Below, in pieces: positions 8,127 through 15,570 of a stretch of DNA of 32,147 nt. The stretch is from assembly GCA_009773515.1 (NCBI GenBank), contig WSXX01000039.1, positions 1 to 32,147 on the forward strand. The letters are read 5' to 3'. Under the pieces are notes generated by a model. It made no database searches and was not told the origin of the DNA. It saw only the letters and a program-made list of their open reading frames with translations. A program made the position numbers and the translations under genes. This stretch comes from Bacteroidota bacterium. Lineage in GTDB: Bacteria; Bacteroidota; Bacteroidia; Bacteroidales; Lentimicrobiaceae. The first letter of the stretch is position 1, and the number at the start of each line of letters is the position of its first letter.

Positions 8127-9701
8127 ATGAGGAAAATCCTTGAAATGAAATTGAATCCACCCGATGCTGCAGATCCTGCAAGATGGAAACATGTGGCAGC
8201 TTCTCTTCTGGGTGTTCCACAAGGAAGAATTTACCATATCAAACCTCTGAAACGATCGATTGATGCCCGCAACAAAGTAGTTTTCAGGTTAAAGGCCGAA
8301 ATATTTATAGGAGAGCACATCTCTTTTGACGAAAAAATTTCCAAAACTTCTTATCCTGATGTTTCGCGCAGGCCCCAGGTTATTATTATCGGAGCTGGAC
8401 CGGCCGGACTTTTTGCTGCACTTACCCTCATCGAAAACGGATTACGTCCTGTTATAATTGAGCGGGGTAAGGATGTTAAAGCCCGGAAATATGATATCTC
8501 TTTGCTGAACCGTGGCGAAAAACTGAATCCCGATTCCAATTATTGTTTTGGAGAGGGTGGAGCAGGTACCTATTCCGATGGAAAACTATATACCCGGTCG
8601 AGCAAGCGCGGAGATGTTTCAAGTGTTCTCCGGACATTTGTTGAACATGGAGCAACTGAGGATATCCTGATTGATGCCCATCCGCACATAGGCACCGATA
8701 GACTTCCGGGAATTATTGCATCCATGCGCAGATCCATCACCGAAGCTGGTGGCGATTTCTTTTTTAACCGAAGAGTTACTTCTCTCAAAATTTCAAAAGG
8801 AAAAATTAAAGGGGTAACAGACCATCTTGGCAATGAGTATCCGGCTGATTCTGTAATTCTGGCAACAGGGCATTCAGCAAGAGATGTTTATGAAATGTTG
8901 CTGGGTTACAACCTGACACTTGAGGCTAAGCCGTTTGCCCTGGGAATAAGGGTAGAGCATCCGCAGCAATTGATCGATAAGATTCAATACCGTATGGATG
9001 ACCGCGGTGAGCATATTCCGGCAGCAACTTACAGTCTGGTAACTCAGGCTGAAGGACGGGGGGTTTTTTCATTTTGCATGTGCCCCGGAGGTATTATTGT
9101 TCCTGCTGCAACTTCAGTGGGTGAAACCGTTGTCAACGGAATGTCAAATTCCAGAAGAAACTCTCCGTTTGCAAATTCAGGAATTGCTGTGTCAATCGAA
9201 GCGAGCGACTGGCAACAATACAACTCTGCCGGCGCATTTGCCGGACTTGAGCTGCAAAAAGAACTTGAAGCAAAGGCATGGGAAGCATCAGGCAGAAGTT
9301 TTAAAGCACCGGCACAGCGAATGACAGATTTTTTAAAGAACAAAGTATCATCATCGCTTCCCGAATGCTCATATAATCCGGGGCTTTTGAGTCAGCCACT
9401 GCATGAATTAATGCCGGCTTTTGTTACTGACCGGCTTAAGATTGCTTTTCGCGATTTTGACCAGAAAATGAAAGGATTTCTCACCGAAGAAGCCGTATTA
9501 ACAGGCTTTGAATCACGGACATCATCACCGGTTCGGATTCCCAGAGACGAAAATACATTGTGCCATCCTCAGCTCGATGGTTTGTTTCCTTGCGGAGAAG
9601 GGGCCGGCTATGCAGGAGGAATTGTTTCTTCGGCAATGGATGGACAAAGGTGTGCTCAGGCGGTTGCCGGCAGGTATAGAAGCAAACCGACTCAAAAATA
9701 A
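8127..9701 (+). CDS. FAD-dependent dehydrogenase (NAD(P)/FAD oxidoreductase, COG2509-like)
   Basis: A 524-residue protein. A small N-terminal domain (about 1-85), with LNPPDAAD and IKPLKRSIDARN, is typical of the uncharacterised COG2509 FAD-dependent dehydrogenases. The Rossmann FAD site is VIIIGAGPAGLFAALTL (about residues 86-102), followed by VIIERGKDV. Further family motifs are FGEGGAGTYSDGKLYTR, LATGHSARDVYEML and, near the C-terminus, LFPCGEGAGYAGGI, which closes over FAD. The natural substrate of the family is unknown to me. It is probably cytoplasmic, with no signal or TM segments. The start at 8127 gives the family N-terminus. Confidence 0.88.
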   Translation: MRKILEMKLNPPDAADPARWKHVAASLLGVPQGRIYHIKPLKRSIDARNKVVFRLKAEIFIGEHISFDEKISKTSYPDVSRRPQVIIIGAGPAGLFAALTLIENGLRPVIIERGKDVKARKYDISLLNRGEKLNPDSNYCFGEGGAGTYSDGKLYTRSSKRGDVSSVLRTFVEHGATEDILIDAHPHIGTDRLPGIIASMRRSITEAGGDFFFNRRVTSLKISKGKIKGVTDHLGNEYPADSVILATGHSARDVYEMLLGYNLTLEAKPFALGIRVEHPQQLIDKIQYRMDDRGEHIPAATYSLVTQAEGRGVFSFCMCPGGIIVPAATSVGETVVNGMSNSRRNSPFANSGIAVSIEASDWQQYNSAGAFAGLELQKELEAKAWEASGRSFKAPAQRMTDFLKNKVSSSLPECSYNPGLLSQPLHELMPAFVTDRLKIAFRDFDQKMKGFLTEEAVLTGFESRTSSPVRIPRDENTLCHPQLDGLFPCGEGAGYAGGIVSSAMDGQRCAQAVAGRYRSKPTQK

Positions 9702-9991
9702 CCATGCCAGAAGTTTCTTTATCATTGTTGTCCGGGAAAAGTTTCAAATAATATTCCAAATAACTGATATTGTTGCTCTTTGGCAAAAGTTGCAGAACAG
9801 GACCTTACGTTATTAAATATGCCACCAATGCACTAAATCACCAAAAATCACCAATTTAATTAATTCATTTTGTGTATTTTGGAGTCTTGGAGATTTGGTG
9901 GCAAGAATCTTTTCAATTTTCACCGGACAATAGTGTTTCTTTATTTTAACAGTGACATTATTTTTTGCTGCAAATTTTTAAAACTCATTTC
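9702..9991. other. Gene-free region with an imperfect inverted repeat
   Basis: The 359 nt between the FAD dehydrogenase and the 10061 gene contain no credible coding sequence and no clean terminator. An inverted repeat bounds 9821-9902: GCCACCAA (9821-9828) pairs with TTGGTGGC (9895-9902). The interior is partly self-complementary and the left arm has two ATCACCAA copies. See the repeat entry and findings. The rightmost part of the gap is the promoter at 9992-10022. Confidence 0.5.
9821..9902. repeat. 82-bp imperfect palindrome bounded by GCCACCAA/TTGGTGGC
   Basis: The outer arms are a perfect 8-nt inverted repeat. Internally the left arm (ATCACCAAAAATCACCAA) resembles the reverse complement of the right arm (CTCCAAGACTCCAAAATACAC) imperfectly, with TTAATTAATT near the centre. 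It looks like a dispersed intergenic repeat of the CACCAA type. Only one copy is in this window, so family membership is inferred. Confidence 0.5.
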
Positions 9992-10022
9992 TTGTAAGTA
10001 AGCAATAAATATTATAGGTTTG
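9992..10022 (+). promoter_or_regulatory. Bacteroidota-type promoter for the 10061 gene
   Basis: TTG (9992-9994), 20 nt, TAGGTTTG (10015-10022). It lies 38 nt before the ATG at 10061 and is one of the clearest -33/-7 pairs in the window. Confidence 0.6.
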
Positions 10023-10060
10023 CCCTTTATATTTAATGCCAACTCATATCAGCCGGTCTT

Positions 10061-10762
10061 ATGGAAGATAACACGCCAAATTCAGAATTATTTGAGGTTT
10101 TAAGGAAAAAAGCCATTCTCAAGCAAGAGGTATATCAGAATACACTTGCCACATTCAAACTCCTGAAAAGTGTGGTAATGGATATGGTTGCTGCTTACCA
10201 CCAAAAATATAATGGCAATGAACCGGTTATTCCATTTGAGTTTTACGACAAAAGTGAGTTTGAGCTCGAACTCAAATTTGGTGGGGATGTGCTGATTTTT
10301 ATGATGCATACGAATATCTTTGAGTTTTCAAGGATGCATGAAGTAATGAAGACACAGTACATCAATGATGATAAATCCCGGTCATACAGTGGAGTAATCA
10401 ATGTCTATAACTTTCTGGCCGATTCTTTTAAGTACAACAGAATGAATGATGTAGGGTATATGATCGGAAGAATATTCATTAACCGGGATAAACATTATTT
10501 TATTGAAGGAAAAAGAGAGTTGGGAATGCTCTACAACAATTTTGCAACTTCAGTTATTTCGCAGGAAACGGTTACGCAACTTGTAGAATCTGCAATTTTG
10601 TACACCATCAACTTTGATTTGCTCACCCCTCCATATGATGCAGTAAAGCTTGTAACGGTATCAGAAATTCAGGCATCTCTTGAAAATATGGTACTAAAAA
10701 CCGGGAAAAGACTTGGATTTCGCTTCCAGGCTGATACAAATGGGATAAAACCCGTTGATTGA
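10061..10762 (+). CDS. Uncharacterised protein, soluble, 233 aa
   Basis: I do not recognise a family. The 233 residues have no signal peptide or membrane segment, so the protein is likely cytoplasmic. The N-terminal 40 residues are helix-like and charged (ELFEVLRKKAILKQEVYQ), followed by mixed alpha/beta sequence rich in aromatic residues. Features that may be conserved are MMHTNIFEF, NVYNFLADSFKYNRMNDVGY and FINRDKHYFIEGKR, the last with a His-Tyr-Phe-rich patch. Codon use looks like that of its neighbours, and it has a strong promoter of its own at 9992-10022, so it is very likely a real, expressed gene. It sits before tRNA-Glu-rpsT but that unit has a separate promoter. Confidence 0.8.
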   Translation: MEDNTPNSELFEVLRKKAILKQEVYQNTLATFKLLKSVVMDMVAAYHQKYNGNEPVIPFEFYDKSEFELELKFGGDVLIFMMHTNIFEFSRMHEVMKTQYINDDKSRSYSGVINVYNFLADSFKYNRMNDVGYMIGRIFINRDKHYFIEGKRELGMLYNNFATSVISQETVTQLVESAILYTINFDLLTPPYDAVKLVTVSEIQASLENMVLKTGKRLGFRFQADTNGIKPVD

Positions 10763-10858
10763 ACCAAATCTAATGAGATGTTAACTCGATGAAAATCAAT
10801 AGTTAACGATCAATCAGATAGCAATGTCTAAAAAAAGTGCAAAAAAAATAAATTGAAA

Positions 10859-10889
10859 TTTGGAGGTATAAAAAATAGTTGTACATTTG
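10859..10889 (+). promoter_or_regulatory. Bacteroidota-type promoter for tRNA-Glu-rpsT
   Basis: TTTG (10859-10862), 19 nt, TACATTTG (10882-10889). This is a full match to the TTTG/TAnnTTTG form. It lies 26 nt before the tRNA and is the only plausible promoter for the tRNA and rpsT. Confidence 0.75.
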
Positions 10890-10915
10890 CAGTCCCAAAA
10901 CAACAAAACCCTAAC

Positions 10916-10987
10916 GGTCCGTTCGTCTAACGGTTAGGACGCCAGGTTTTCATCCTGGTAATAGGGGTTCGATTCCCCTACGGACTA
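10916..10987 (+). tRNA. tRNA-Glu (anticodon TTC)
   Basis: A 72-nt cloverleaf. The acceptor GGTCCGT (10916-10922) pairs with ACGGACT (10980-10986), with a terminal G-U. The anticodon stem CCAGG/CCTGG encloses TTTTCAT with anticodon TTC. The T arm is GGGGTTCGATTCCCC. CCA is not encoded. The 3' end is only 18 nt before the rpsT start codon. Confidence 0.96.
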
Positions 10988-11005
10988 CAAAAAAGATTAA
11001 ACAAA

Positions 11006-11260
11006 ATGGCAAATCATAAATCATCAATCAAGAGAATCAAAACCAGCGAAACCCGTCGTCTTCGCAACAGATATTATGGCAAAACCATGCGTAATGCTGT
11101 TCGCAAATTCAGAGCTCTGGAAGATAAAGCAGAAGCAACAGAAAAGCTTCCAAAGATTTGTTCATTGATTGATAAGCTTGCCCAAAAGACCATTATTCAC
11201 AAGAATAAAGCTGGTAACCTTAAATCTAAGCTCACCCGCTTCGTTAACAAAATGGCATAA
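11006..11260 (+). CDS. rpsT: 30S ribosomal protein S20
   Basis: S20 binds 16S rRNA in the body of the 30S subunit. The 84 residues are the normal length, very basic, starting [21 protein letters not shown] and containing the family's helical [17 protein letters not shown] segment. The gene sits 18 nt after tRNA-Glu with no room for a promoter, so it must be transcribed with the tRNA. A strong terminator follows at 11281. Confidence 0.97.
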   Translation: MANHKSSIKRIKTSETRRLRNRYYGKTMRNAVRKFRALEDKAEATEKLPKICSLIDKLAQKTIIHKNKAGNLKSKLTRFVNKMA

Positions 11261-11280
11261 TCAAACAGATAATATTTGTG

Positions 11281-11309
11281 ACCCCCGTGCTTCTGTACGG
11301 GGGTTTTTT
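11281..11309 (+). terminator. Rho-independent terminator after rpsT
   Basis: ACCCCCGT (11281-11288) pairs with ACGGGGGT (11297-11304), with an 8-nt loop and T run to 11309. It ends the tRNA-Glu-rpsT transcript and separates it from radC. Confidence 0.9.
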
Positions 11310-11344
11310 ATGTGTATTTTAGCCAATCGAAAATTATAGAAATT

Positions 11345-12043
11345 ATGGATGATACTTCTGCAAGAATCCCTATACATCAGTGGGCTCAAGATGACCAGCC
11401 CCGCGAAAAGTTAATGAATAAAGGTAAAGAGGCGCTCAGCGATGCTGAACTTATTGCTATTCTGTTAAGGTCCGGATCAATTTCTCAGTCAGCAGTTGAA
11501 CTTGGACGAAGCCTTTTGCAAAAAGTTGACCATAATCTTATAGCGCTTTCAAAGTTATCAATTGATGATCTGATGCGACACAAAGGCATAGGGGAAGCCA
11601 AAGCTTTGAGTATTATTGCTGCACTTGAACTGGGAATGCGAAGGCGCCTTGCTGAAGTTCCGGTACGTAAAACCGTATCATCAAGCCGCGATGCATTTGA
11701 TTTGCTTTACACAAGTGTGGCCGACTGCCTGTATGAGGAATTCTGGGTGCTTTTGTTAAATCATGCGAACCGCAGAATATCAGTTGAGCAAATCAGTGAA
11801 GGTGGGCAGGCCGGCACAGTGGTTGATCCTAAAAAGATATTTAAAATGGCGCTGGAGCAAAATGCTGCCGGTATTATCCTTTGTCACAATCATCCATCAG
11901 GAAACCTTAACCCAAGTACTGCTGACCGAAACCTGACCGATAAGATAAAGAATGCAGGTAATTTTCTTGATATCAAGGTGCTTGATCATCTGATAATCGC
12001 AGATGAAAGCTATTACAGCTTTGCTGACAATGGATTGATGTAA
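11345..12043 (+). CDS. radC: RadC family JAB/MPN-domain protein
   Basis: A full-length RadC of 232 residues. The N-terminal region has REKLMNKGKEALSDAELIAI and a helix-hairpin-helix segment (HKGIGEAKALSIIAALELG). The C-terminal JAB1/MPN domain carries the metal motif HNHPSGNLNPSTAD plus the upstream Glu. RadC was named for DNA repair but its enzymatic role is unsettled. The frame opens at a GTG (11312) just behind the rpsT terminator, but the ATG at 11345 gives the standard family start. The epimerase gene follows after 19 nt. Confidence 0.93.
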   Translation: MDDTSARIPIHQWAQDDQPREKLMNKGKEALSDAELIAILLRSGSISQSAVELGRSLLQKVDHNLIALSKLSIDDLMRHKGIGEAKALSIIAALELGMRRRLAEVPVRKTVSSSRDAFDLLYTSVADCLYEEFWVLLLNHANRRISVEQISEGGQAGTVVDPKKIFKMALEQNAAGIILCHNHPSGNLNPSTADRNLTDKIKNAGNFLDIKVLDHLIIADESYYSFADNGLM

Positions 12044-12062
12044 TTTATTAATTGTGGGATTT

Positions 12063-13202
12063 ATGATTAAAATTGTAACAGTCATAGGGGCACGACCTCA
12101 GATAATTAAAGCTGCAGCGCTGAGCAGAGCCATCGCAAAGGAATATTCCGGCAGGATAACTGAAGTGATTGTACATACCGGACAGCATTACGATGCCAAT
12201 ATGTCACAGATTTTCTTCGAAGAGCTGGGTATTCCGGCCCCCGATTATAATCTCGGCGTTGGAAGTGGGCAGCATGGCCGTCAGACAGCCCGCATGATTG
12301 AAGGTCTTGAGAATATTCTGCTCGAAGAAAAACCCGATTTTCTGGTTTTGTATGGCGATACCAATTCGACCCTGGCCGGAGCAATTTCAGCATCCAAACT
12401 TCACATCCCCATCGCACATATTGAAGCAGGCCTCAGGTCATTCAATAAAACAATGCCCGAAGAGATCAACCGCATTATGTGCGATCATGCGTCAGCTTTG
12501 CTTTTCAGTCCTACAATTACCGGATACAATAACCTGATTCGTGAAGGATTTAAAACCGGAAACTCTGGCCCGTTCACATCCGACAATCCTGCTATTTACC
12601 ATTGCGGAGATGTGATGTATGACAATACCCTGCATTTTTCAGGTCTGGCTCAAAAACCTGCCGATGTTCTGATAACCGGTGAGAAGTATATTCTTGCCAC
12701 CATTCACCGCGACAACAATACCGACAATCCCGTGAGGCTTTCTGCCATCTTCAGCGCATTACATCATTTCAGTCTGAAGCATAAGCAGCAGGTAATAATT
12801 CCGCTTCATCCAAGAACTTCAGGGCTGCTGCAAAAGAACCTGACAGGTAATTTATTTGCTGATGTGTCAGATAATCAGTTCATCGGTATAATTCCTCCTG
12901 TTTCATTTCTGGAAATGACCTGGCTTGAAAAGAATGCATCTCAGATTCTTACCGATTCAGGTGGTGTGCAGAAAGAAGCATACTTTTTCAGGAAGCCGTG
13001 TGTGATTGCTCGCCCTGAAACAGAGTGGGTCGAAATTGTATATACTGGCGCCGGAATTATAGCTGATGCGGATGAGACAAGAATTACACAAGCACTAGAA
13101 TTTTTCGAAAACAATCCTGTTATTGATTTTCCAGCGGTTTTTGGCGATGGAAAAGCAGCTGAATTTATATGTGGTGAAATCCTTAAAGCATTAGTAAGAT
13201 AA
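12063..13202 (+). CDS. wecB: UDP-N-acetylglucosamine 2-epimerase (non-hydrolysing) family
   Basis: A 379-residue GT-B fold epimerase interconverting UDP-GlcNAc and UDP-ManNAc, or acting on a related sugar. Visible signatures are IGARPQIIKAAALSRAI at the N-terminus, VHTGQHYD, LYGDTNSTLAGA, IAHIEAGLRSF, MPEEINRIMCDH (catalytic acidic residues), ATIHRDNN and ILTDSGGVQKEAYFFRKPC. The GARPQ form is also seen in WbpI-like enzymes acting on diacetamido-uronic acids, so the exact substrate is open. The start is the ATG at 12063; a GTG three codons upstream is less likely. It lies 19 nt behind radC and may be cotranscribed. It probably serves surface polysaccharide synthesis, though no glycosyltransferases are adjacent. 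Confidence 0.88.
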   Translation: MIKIVTVIGARPQIIKAAALSRAIAKEYSGRITEVIVHTGQHYDANMSQIFFEELGIPAPDYNLGVGSGQHGRQTARMIEGLENILLEEKPDFLVLYGDTNSTLAGAISASKLHIPIAHIEAGLRSFNKTMPEEINRIMCDHASALLFSPTITGYNNLIREGFKTGNSGPFTSDNPAIYHCGDVMYDNTLHFSGLAQKPADVLITGEKYILATIHRDNNTDNPVRLSAIFSALHHFSLKHKQQVIIPLHPRTSGLLQKNLTGNLFADVSDNQFIGIIPPVSFLEMTWLEKNASQILTDSGGVQKEAYFFRKPCVIARPETEWVEIVYTGAGIIADADETRITQALEFFENNPVIDFPAVFGDGKAAEFICGEILKALVR

Positions 13203-13261
13203 AGGTTTTTGCAACAATTGAAAAATCATTAAAGATTAGGTTTTTTAAATAGAAATTTTTG

Positions 13262-13269
13262 TACTTTTG
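13262..13269 (+). promoter_or_regulatory. -7 element TACTTTTG upstream of rpsF
   Basis: TACTTTTG matches TAnnTTTG and lies 46 nt before rpsF. The region about 20 nt upstream is T-rich (TTTTTT at 13241-13246). It drives the rpsF-rpsR-rplI operon. Confidence 0.6.
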
Positions 13270-13315
13270 CAGTCCGTTTAAAAAACCGATTAATTAAAAA
13301 TTAAACCAAACGCAG

Positions 13316-13678
13316 ATGTTGAAAAACTATGAAACCGTTTTCATTATGACTCCCGTTTTGTCTGATGAACAGATGAAGGAAGCGGTCGCGAAATTTCAGA
13401 AATTGCTGAAAGACAAGGGGGCTGAGATAGTCCATGAAGATCACTGGGGCTTACGTAAGCTTGCTTATGCCATCCAGAAAAAAACTTCAGGATTCTACCA
13501 TTTAATTGAGTTCAAAGCTGAAGGTCCATTGATTAATGACCTGGAGATTGCATTCAAGCGTGATGAGCGTATTCTTCGCTTTCTCACCGTTGCTCTCGAC
13601 AAGCATGCAGTTGCTTATAACGAAAAGAAACGTGTTAACAAAGCCGCCGCAGCTGCTGAAGCAAAAGCTGAAGCATAA
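13316..13678 (+). CDS. rpsF: 30S ribosomal protein S6
   Basis: S6 sits on the 30S platform as a heterodimer with S18, encoded next. The 120 residues begin [15 protein letters not shown], the usual S6 start, with [20 protein letters not shown] in the middle. The C-terminus carries an Ala/Glu/Lys-rich tail ([11 protein letters not shown]), a normal variable region. It is first in the operon; rpsR follows at 25 nt without an ssb gene between, as is usual in Bacteroidota. Confidence 0.97.
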   Translation: MLKNYETVFIMTPVLSDEQMKEAVAKFQKLLKDKGAEIVHEDHWGLRKLAYAIQKKTSGFYHLIEFKAEGPLINDLEIAFKRDERILRFLTVALDKHAVAYNEKKRVNKAAAAAEAKAEA

Positions 13679-13703
13679 GGTTAAATTTTTAAATCATTGA
13701 AAA

Positions 13704-13976
13704 ATGGCAAATCAAGCAAACAACGAAATAAAATATCTTACCCCGATTGCGGTAGATGTTAAGAAGAAAAAATACTGCCGGTTCAAAAAGAGCGGTATTA
13801 AATATATTGATTACAAAGACGCAGACTTTTTGATGAAATTCGTGAATGAGCAGGGTAAGATTCTTCCCCGCCGTATCACCGGAACTTCAACCAAGTATCA
13901 GCGTAAAGTTGCTCAGGCAGTTAAAAGGGCCCGTCATATTGCCCTGATGCCTTACGTAGCCGATTTGTTAAAATAA
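13704..13976 (+). CDS. rpsR: 30S ribosomal protein S18
   Basis: S18 pairs with S6 on the 30S platform. The 90 residues include [20 protein letters not shown] and the RNA-binding [20 protein letters not shown] segment that defines the family. One cysteine is present (YCRF). It is the second gene of the operon, 13 nt before rplI. Confidence 0.97.
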   Translation: MANQANNEIKYLTPIAVDVKKKKYCRFKKSGIKYIDYKDADFLMKFVNEQGKILPRRITGTSTKYQRKVAQAVKRARHIALMPYVADLLK

Positions 13977-13983
13977 GGAGGAA
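13977..13983 (+). promoter_or_regulatory. Strong Shine-Dalgarno AGGAGGA before rplI
   Basis: AGGAGGA directly follows the rpsR stop and lies 6 nt before the rplI ATG. It stands out because almost no other gene here has a recognisable Shine-Dalgarno sequence. Confidence 0.6.
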
Positions 13984-13989
13984 AGAACG

Positions 13990-14439
13990 ATGGATGTAAT
14001 TCTAAAAAAAGATATCCCCAACCTGGGTTATGCAACTGAAATTGTTAAGGTTCGCGATGGTTACGGCAGAAATTATCTGATTCCTCAGGGTTTTGCAATT
14101 CTGGCCACCGAGGCAAACAAGAAAATGAATGCTGAAACGCTGAAACAAAAAGCGTTTAAAGAAGACAAAGTTCGCAACGAAGCCGAAGCGCTTGCTAAGT
14201 TACTTGAATCAGTTACCGTTAAAATCGGTGCTAAAGTAGCTTCAACCGGTAAAATTTTCGGTTCAGTAAATTCACTTCAGATTGCTGAAGCGCTCAAGGA
14301 ACAGTTTAATTACGATGTAGATCGTAAAAAAATCCACCTTGATGGTGATTCAATCAAAGAAGTTGGTGAATACAAAGCAAAAGTTATGCTTCACAAAGGT
14401 GTCAGCATAATGATTAACTTCGAAGTATTCGCTGAATAG
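13990..14439 (+). CDS. rplI: 50S ribosomal protein L9
   Basis: L9 has two RNA-binding domains joined by a long helix and helps maintain reading frame. The 149 residues are full length: the N-terminal domain MDVILKKDIPNLGYATEIVK and VRDGYGRNYLIPQGFA, the charged connecting helix, and the C-terminal domain with GKIFGSVNSLQIAEAL. It is the last gene of the operon, preceded by an AGGAGGA site, and followed by a terminator at 14465. Confidence 0.97.
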   Translation: MDVILKKDIPNLGYATEIVKVRDGYGRNYLIPQGFAILATEANKKMNAETLKQKAFKEDKVRNEAEALAKLLESVTVKIGAKVASTGKIFGSVNSLQIAEALKEQFNYDVDRKKIHLDGDSIKEVGEYKAKVMLHKGVSIMINFEVFAE

Positions 14440-14464
14440 TATCTTGAAAAATCTTTGTATTTTT

Positions 14465-14491
14465 AATCCCGGTCAACAGCCGGGATTTTTT
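14465..14491 (+). terminator. Rho-independent terminator after rplI
   Basis: AATCCCGG (14465-14472) pairs with CCGGGATT (14480-14487), loop of 7 nt, then T run to 14491. It lies only 8 nt before the start of the methyltransferase gene. Confidence 0.88.
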
Positions 14492-14499
14492 CTACATCT

Positions 14500-15276
14500 A
14501 TGCTTAGCAGAAACCAGTCAAAACTAATTACTTCCCTCCGTTTGAGTAAATTCAGGCAGGAGGAAGGTTTGTTTGTGGTTGAGGGAGTTAAAATGGTAAA
14601 TGAACTCCTGGCAAGCGATTTCGCGATTAAGACGATTTATGCCACCCATGAATGGATTTCGGGTGGTCATCTTCCCCCACACAGGTATCTTGTCGAAATT
14701 GTTGAGATAAACGATGCTGAGCTCGAAAAAGTGAGCAACCTTACTACGCCAAATCAGGTATTGGCGGTTGCTTTTATCAAACAGAGCAAAGCATTTAAGT
14801 GTAGCGATAATGAATGGATTCTGGCGCTTGATCAGATTCGTGACCCTGGAAATATGGGGACCATTATCCGCACAGCCGATTGGTTTGGTATTCAGCGAAT
14901 TGTGGCTTCAACAGGCACAGTTGATATATGGAATCCTAAGGTTGTTCAGGCAAGTATGGGTTCTGTTTTCAGGATTCCTGTTTATTACACCGATCTGGAT
15001 TTGTTTTTGCAGGAGGCTGTAAAACATTTGCCGGTTTATGGAGCTTTGCTGGATGGGGAACCTTTATCTTCCGCTGATCTTGGTAAACATGGTATTCTTG
15101 TGATAGGCAATGAATCACATGGTATTTCCAAGCAGATCCAGTCACTGGTTTCGCATCGCATTACCATCCCATCGGCAATACCCGGTGAGCAGGGGAGGGC
15201 TGAATCACTGAATGCCTCTTTGGCTACGGGCATATTTTGCTACGAAATCAGCAGGCAAAGACAGCAAAATAAATAG
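14500..15276 (+). CDS. SpoU/TrmH family RNA 2'-O-methyltransferase
   Basis: A 258-residue SPOUT methyltransferase that should methylate a ribose 2'-OH in rRNA or tRNA using S-adenosylmethionine. The N-terminal substrate-binding part has KFRQEEGLFVVEGVKMV. The SpoU domain shows motif 1 LDQIRDPGNMGTIIRTADWF, NPKVVQASMGSVFRIPV, motif 2 VIGNESHGIS and motif 3 IPGEQGRAESLNASLATGI, forming the trefoil-knot cofactor site. The closest named type is RlmB-like, but the target is not decided by sequence alone. It starts just after the rplI terminator, so it needs its own promoter or read-through. Confidence 0.9.
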   Translation: MLSRNQSKLITSLRLSKFRQEEGLFVVEGVKMVNELLASDFAIKTIYATHEWISGGHLPPHRYLVEIVEINDAELEKVSNLTTPNQVLAVAFIKQSKAFKCSDNEWILALDQIRDPGNMGTIIRTADWFGIQRIVASTGTVDIWNPKVVQASMGSVFRIPVYYTDLDLFLQEAVKHLPVYGALLDGEPLSSADLGKHGILVIGNESHGISKQIQSLVSHRITIPSAIPGEQGRAESLNASLATGIFCYEISRQRQQNK

Positions 15277-15363
15277 AAATTGTAACTTTTATGCTGTGGT
15301 GATGTTAATTGATTAAAGCAGCTCTTTTTTTAAGTGTACACCAAAACCTAATATTAATTTCTC

Positions 15364-15552
15364 ATGATACTCAAAGTTGTTTTACTTGCAGTAATTATCA
15401 TCGGCCTCTCCATTGCAGGGATTGCTATAAAAATGTTCCTGAAAAAGGGTGGTGAATTTAAGAAATCGTGCAGCAGTGTTGATCCTGCAACCGGCGAACG
15501 TTATGGTTGCTCCTGCGGAAAAGCAGAGGGAACAACCTGCGAAAACGATTAA
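15364..15552 (+). CDS. Small four-cysteine membrane protein, NqrM-like (DUF539-like)
   Basis: A 62-residue protein with one N-terminal TM helix (about residues 3-25, LKVVLLAVIIIGLSIAGIAI), then a basic stretch and a short cysteine-rich tail with Cys at 36, 49, 51 and 59 (C-x12-C-x-C-x7-C). The one-helix topology and the C...CxC...C order match NqrM (DUF539), the factor needed to build the Fe site of Na+-NQR in Vibrio. It ends 18 nt from apbE, in convergent orientation to the apbE and nqr genes. Function is inferred from architecture and neighbourhood; similarity is not strong enough to be certain. Confidence 0.72.
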   Translation: MILKVVLLAVIIIGLSIAGIAIKMFLKKGGEFKKSCSSVDPATGERYGCSCGKAEGTTCEND

Positions 15553-15570
15553 TTCTGCTTTACCTGAGCC

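Noticed and set aside
13270-13315. S6:S18-binding leader motif before rpsF
   Set aside because: CCG triplets are present, but I could not draw the expected bulged hairpin in this AT-rich leader.
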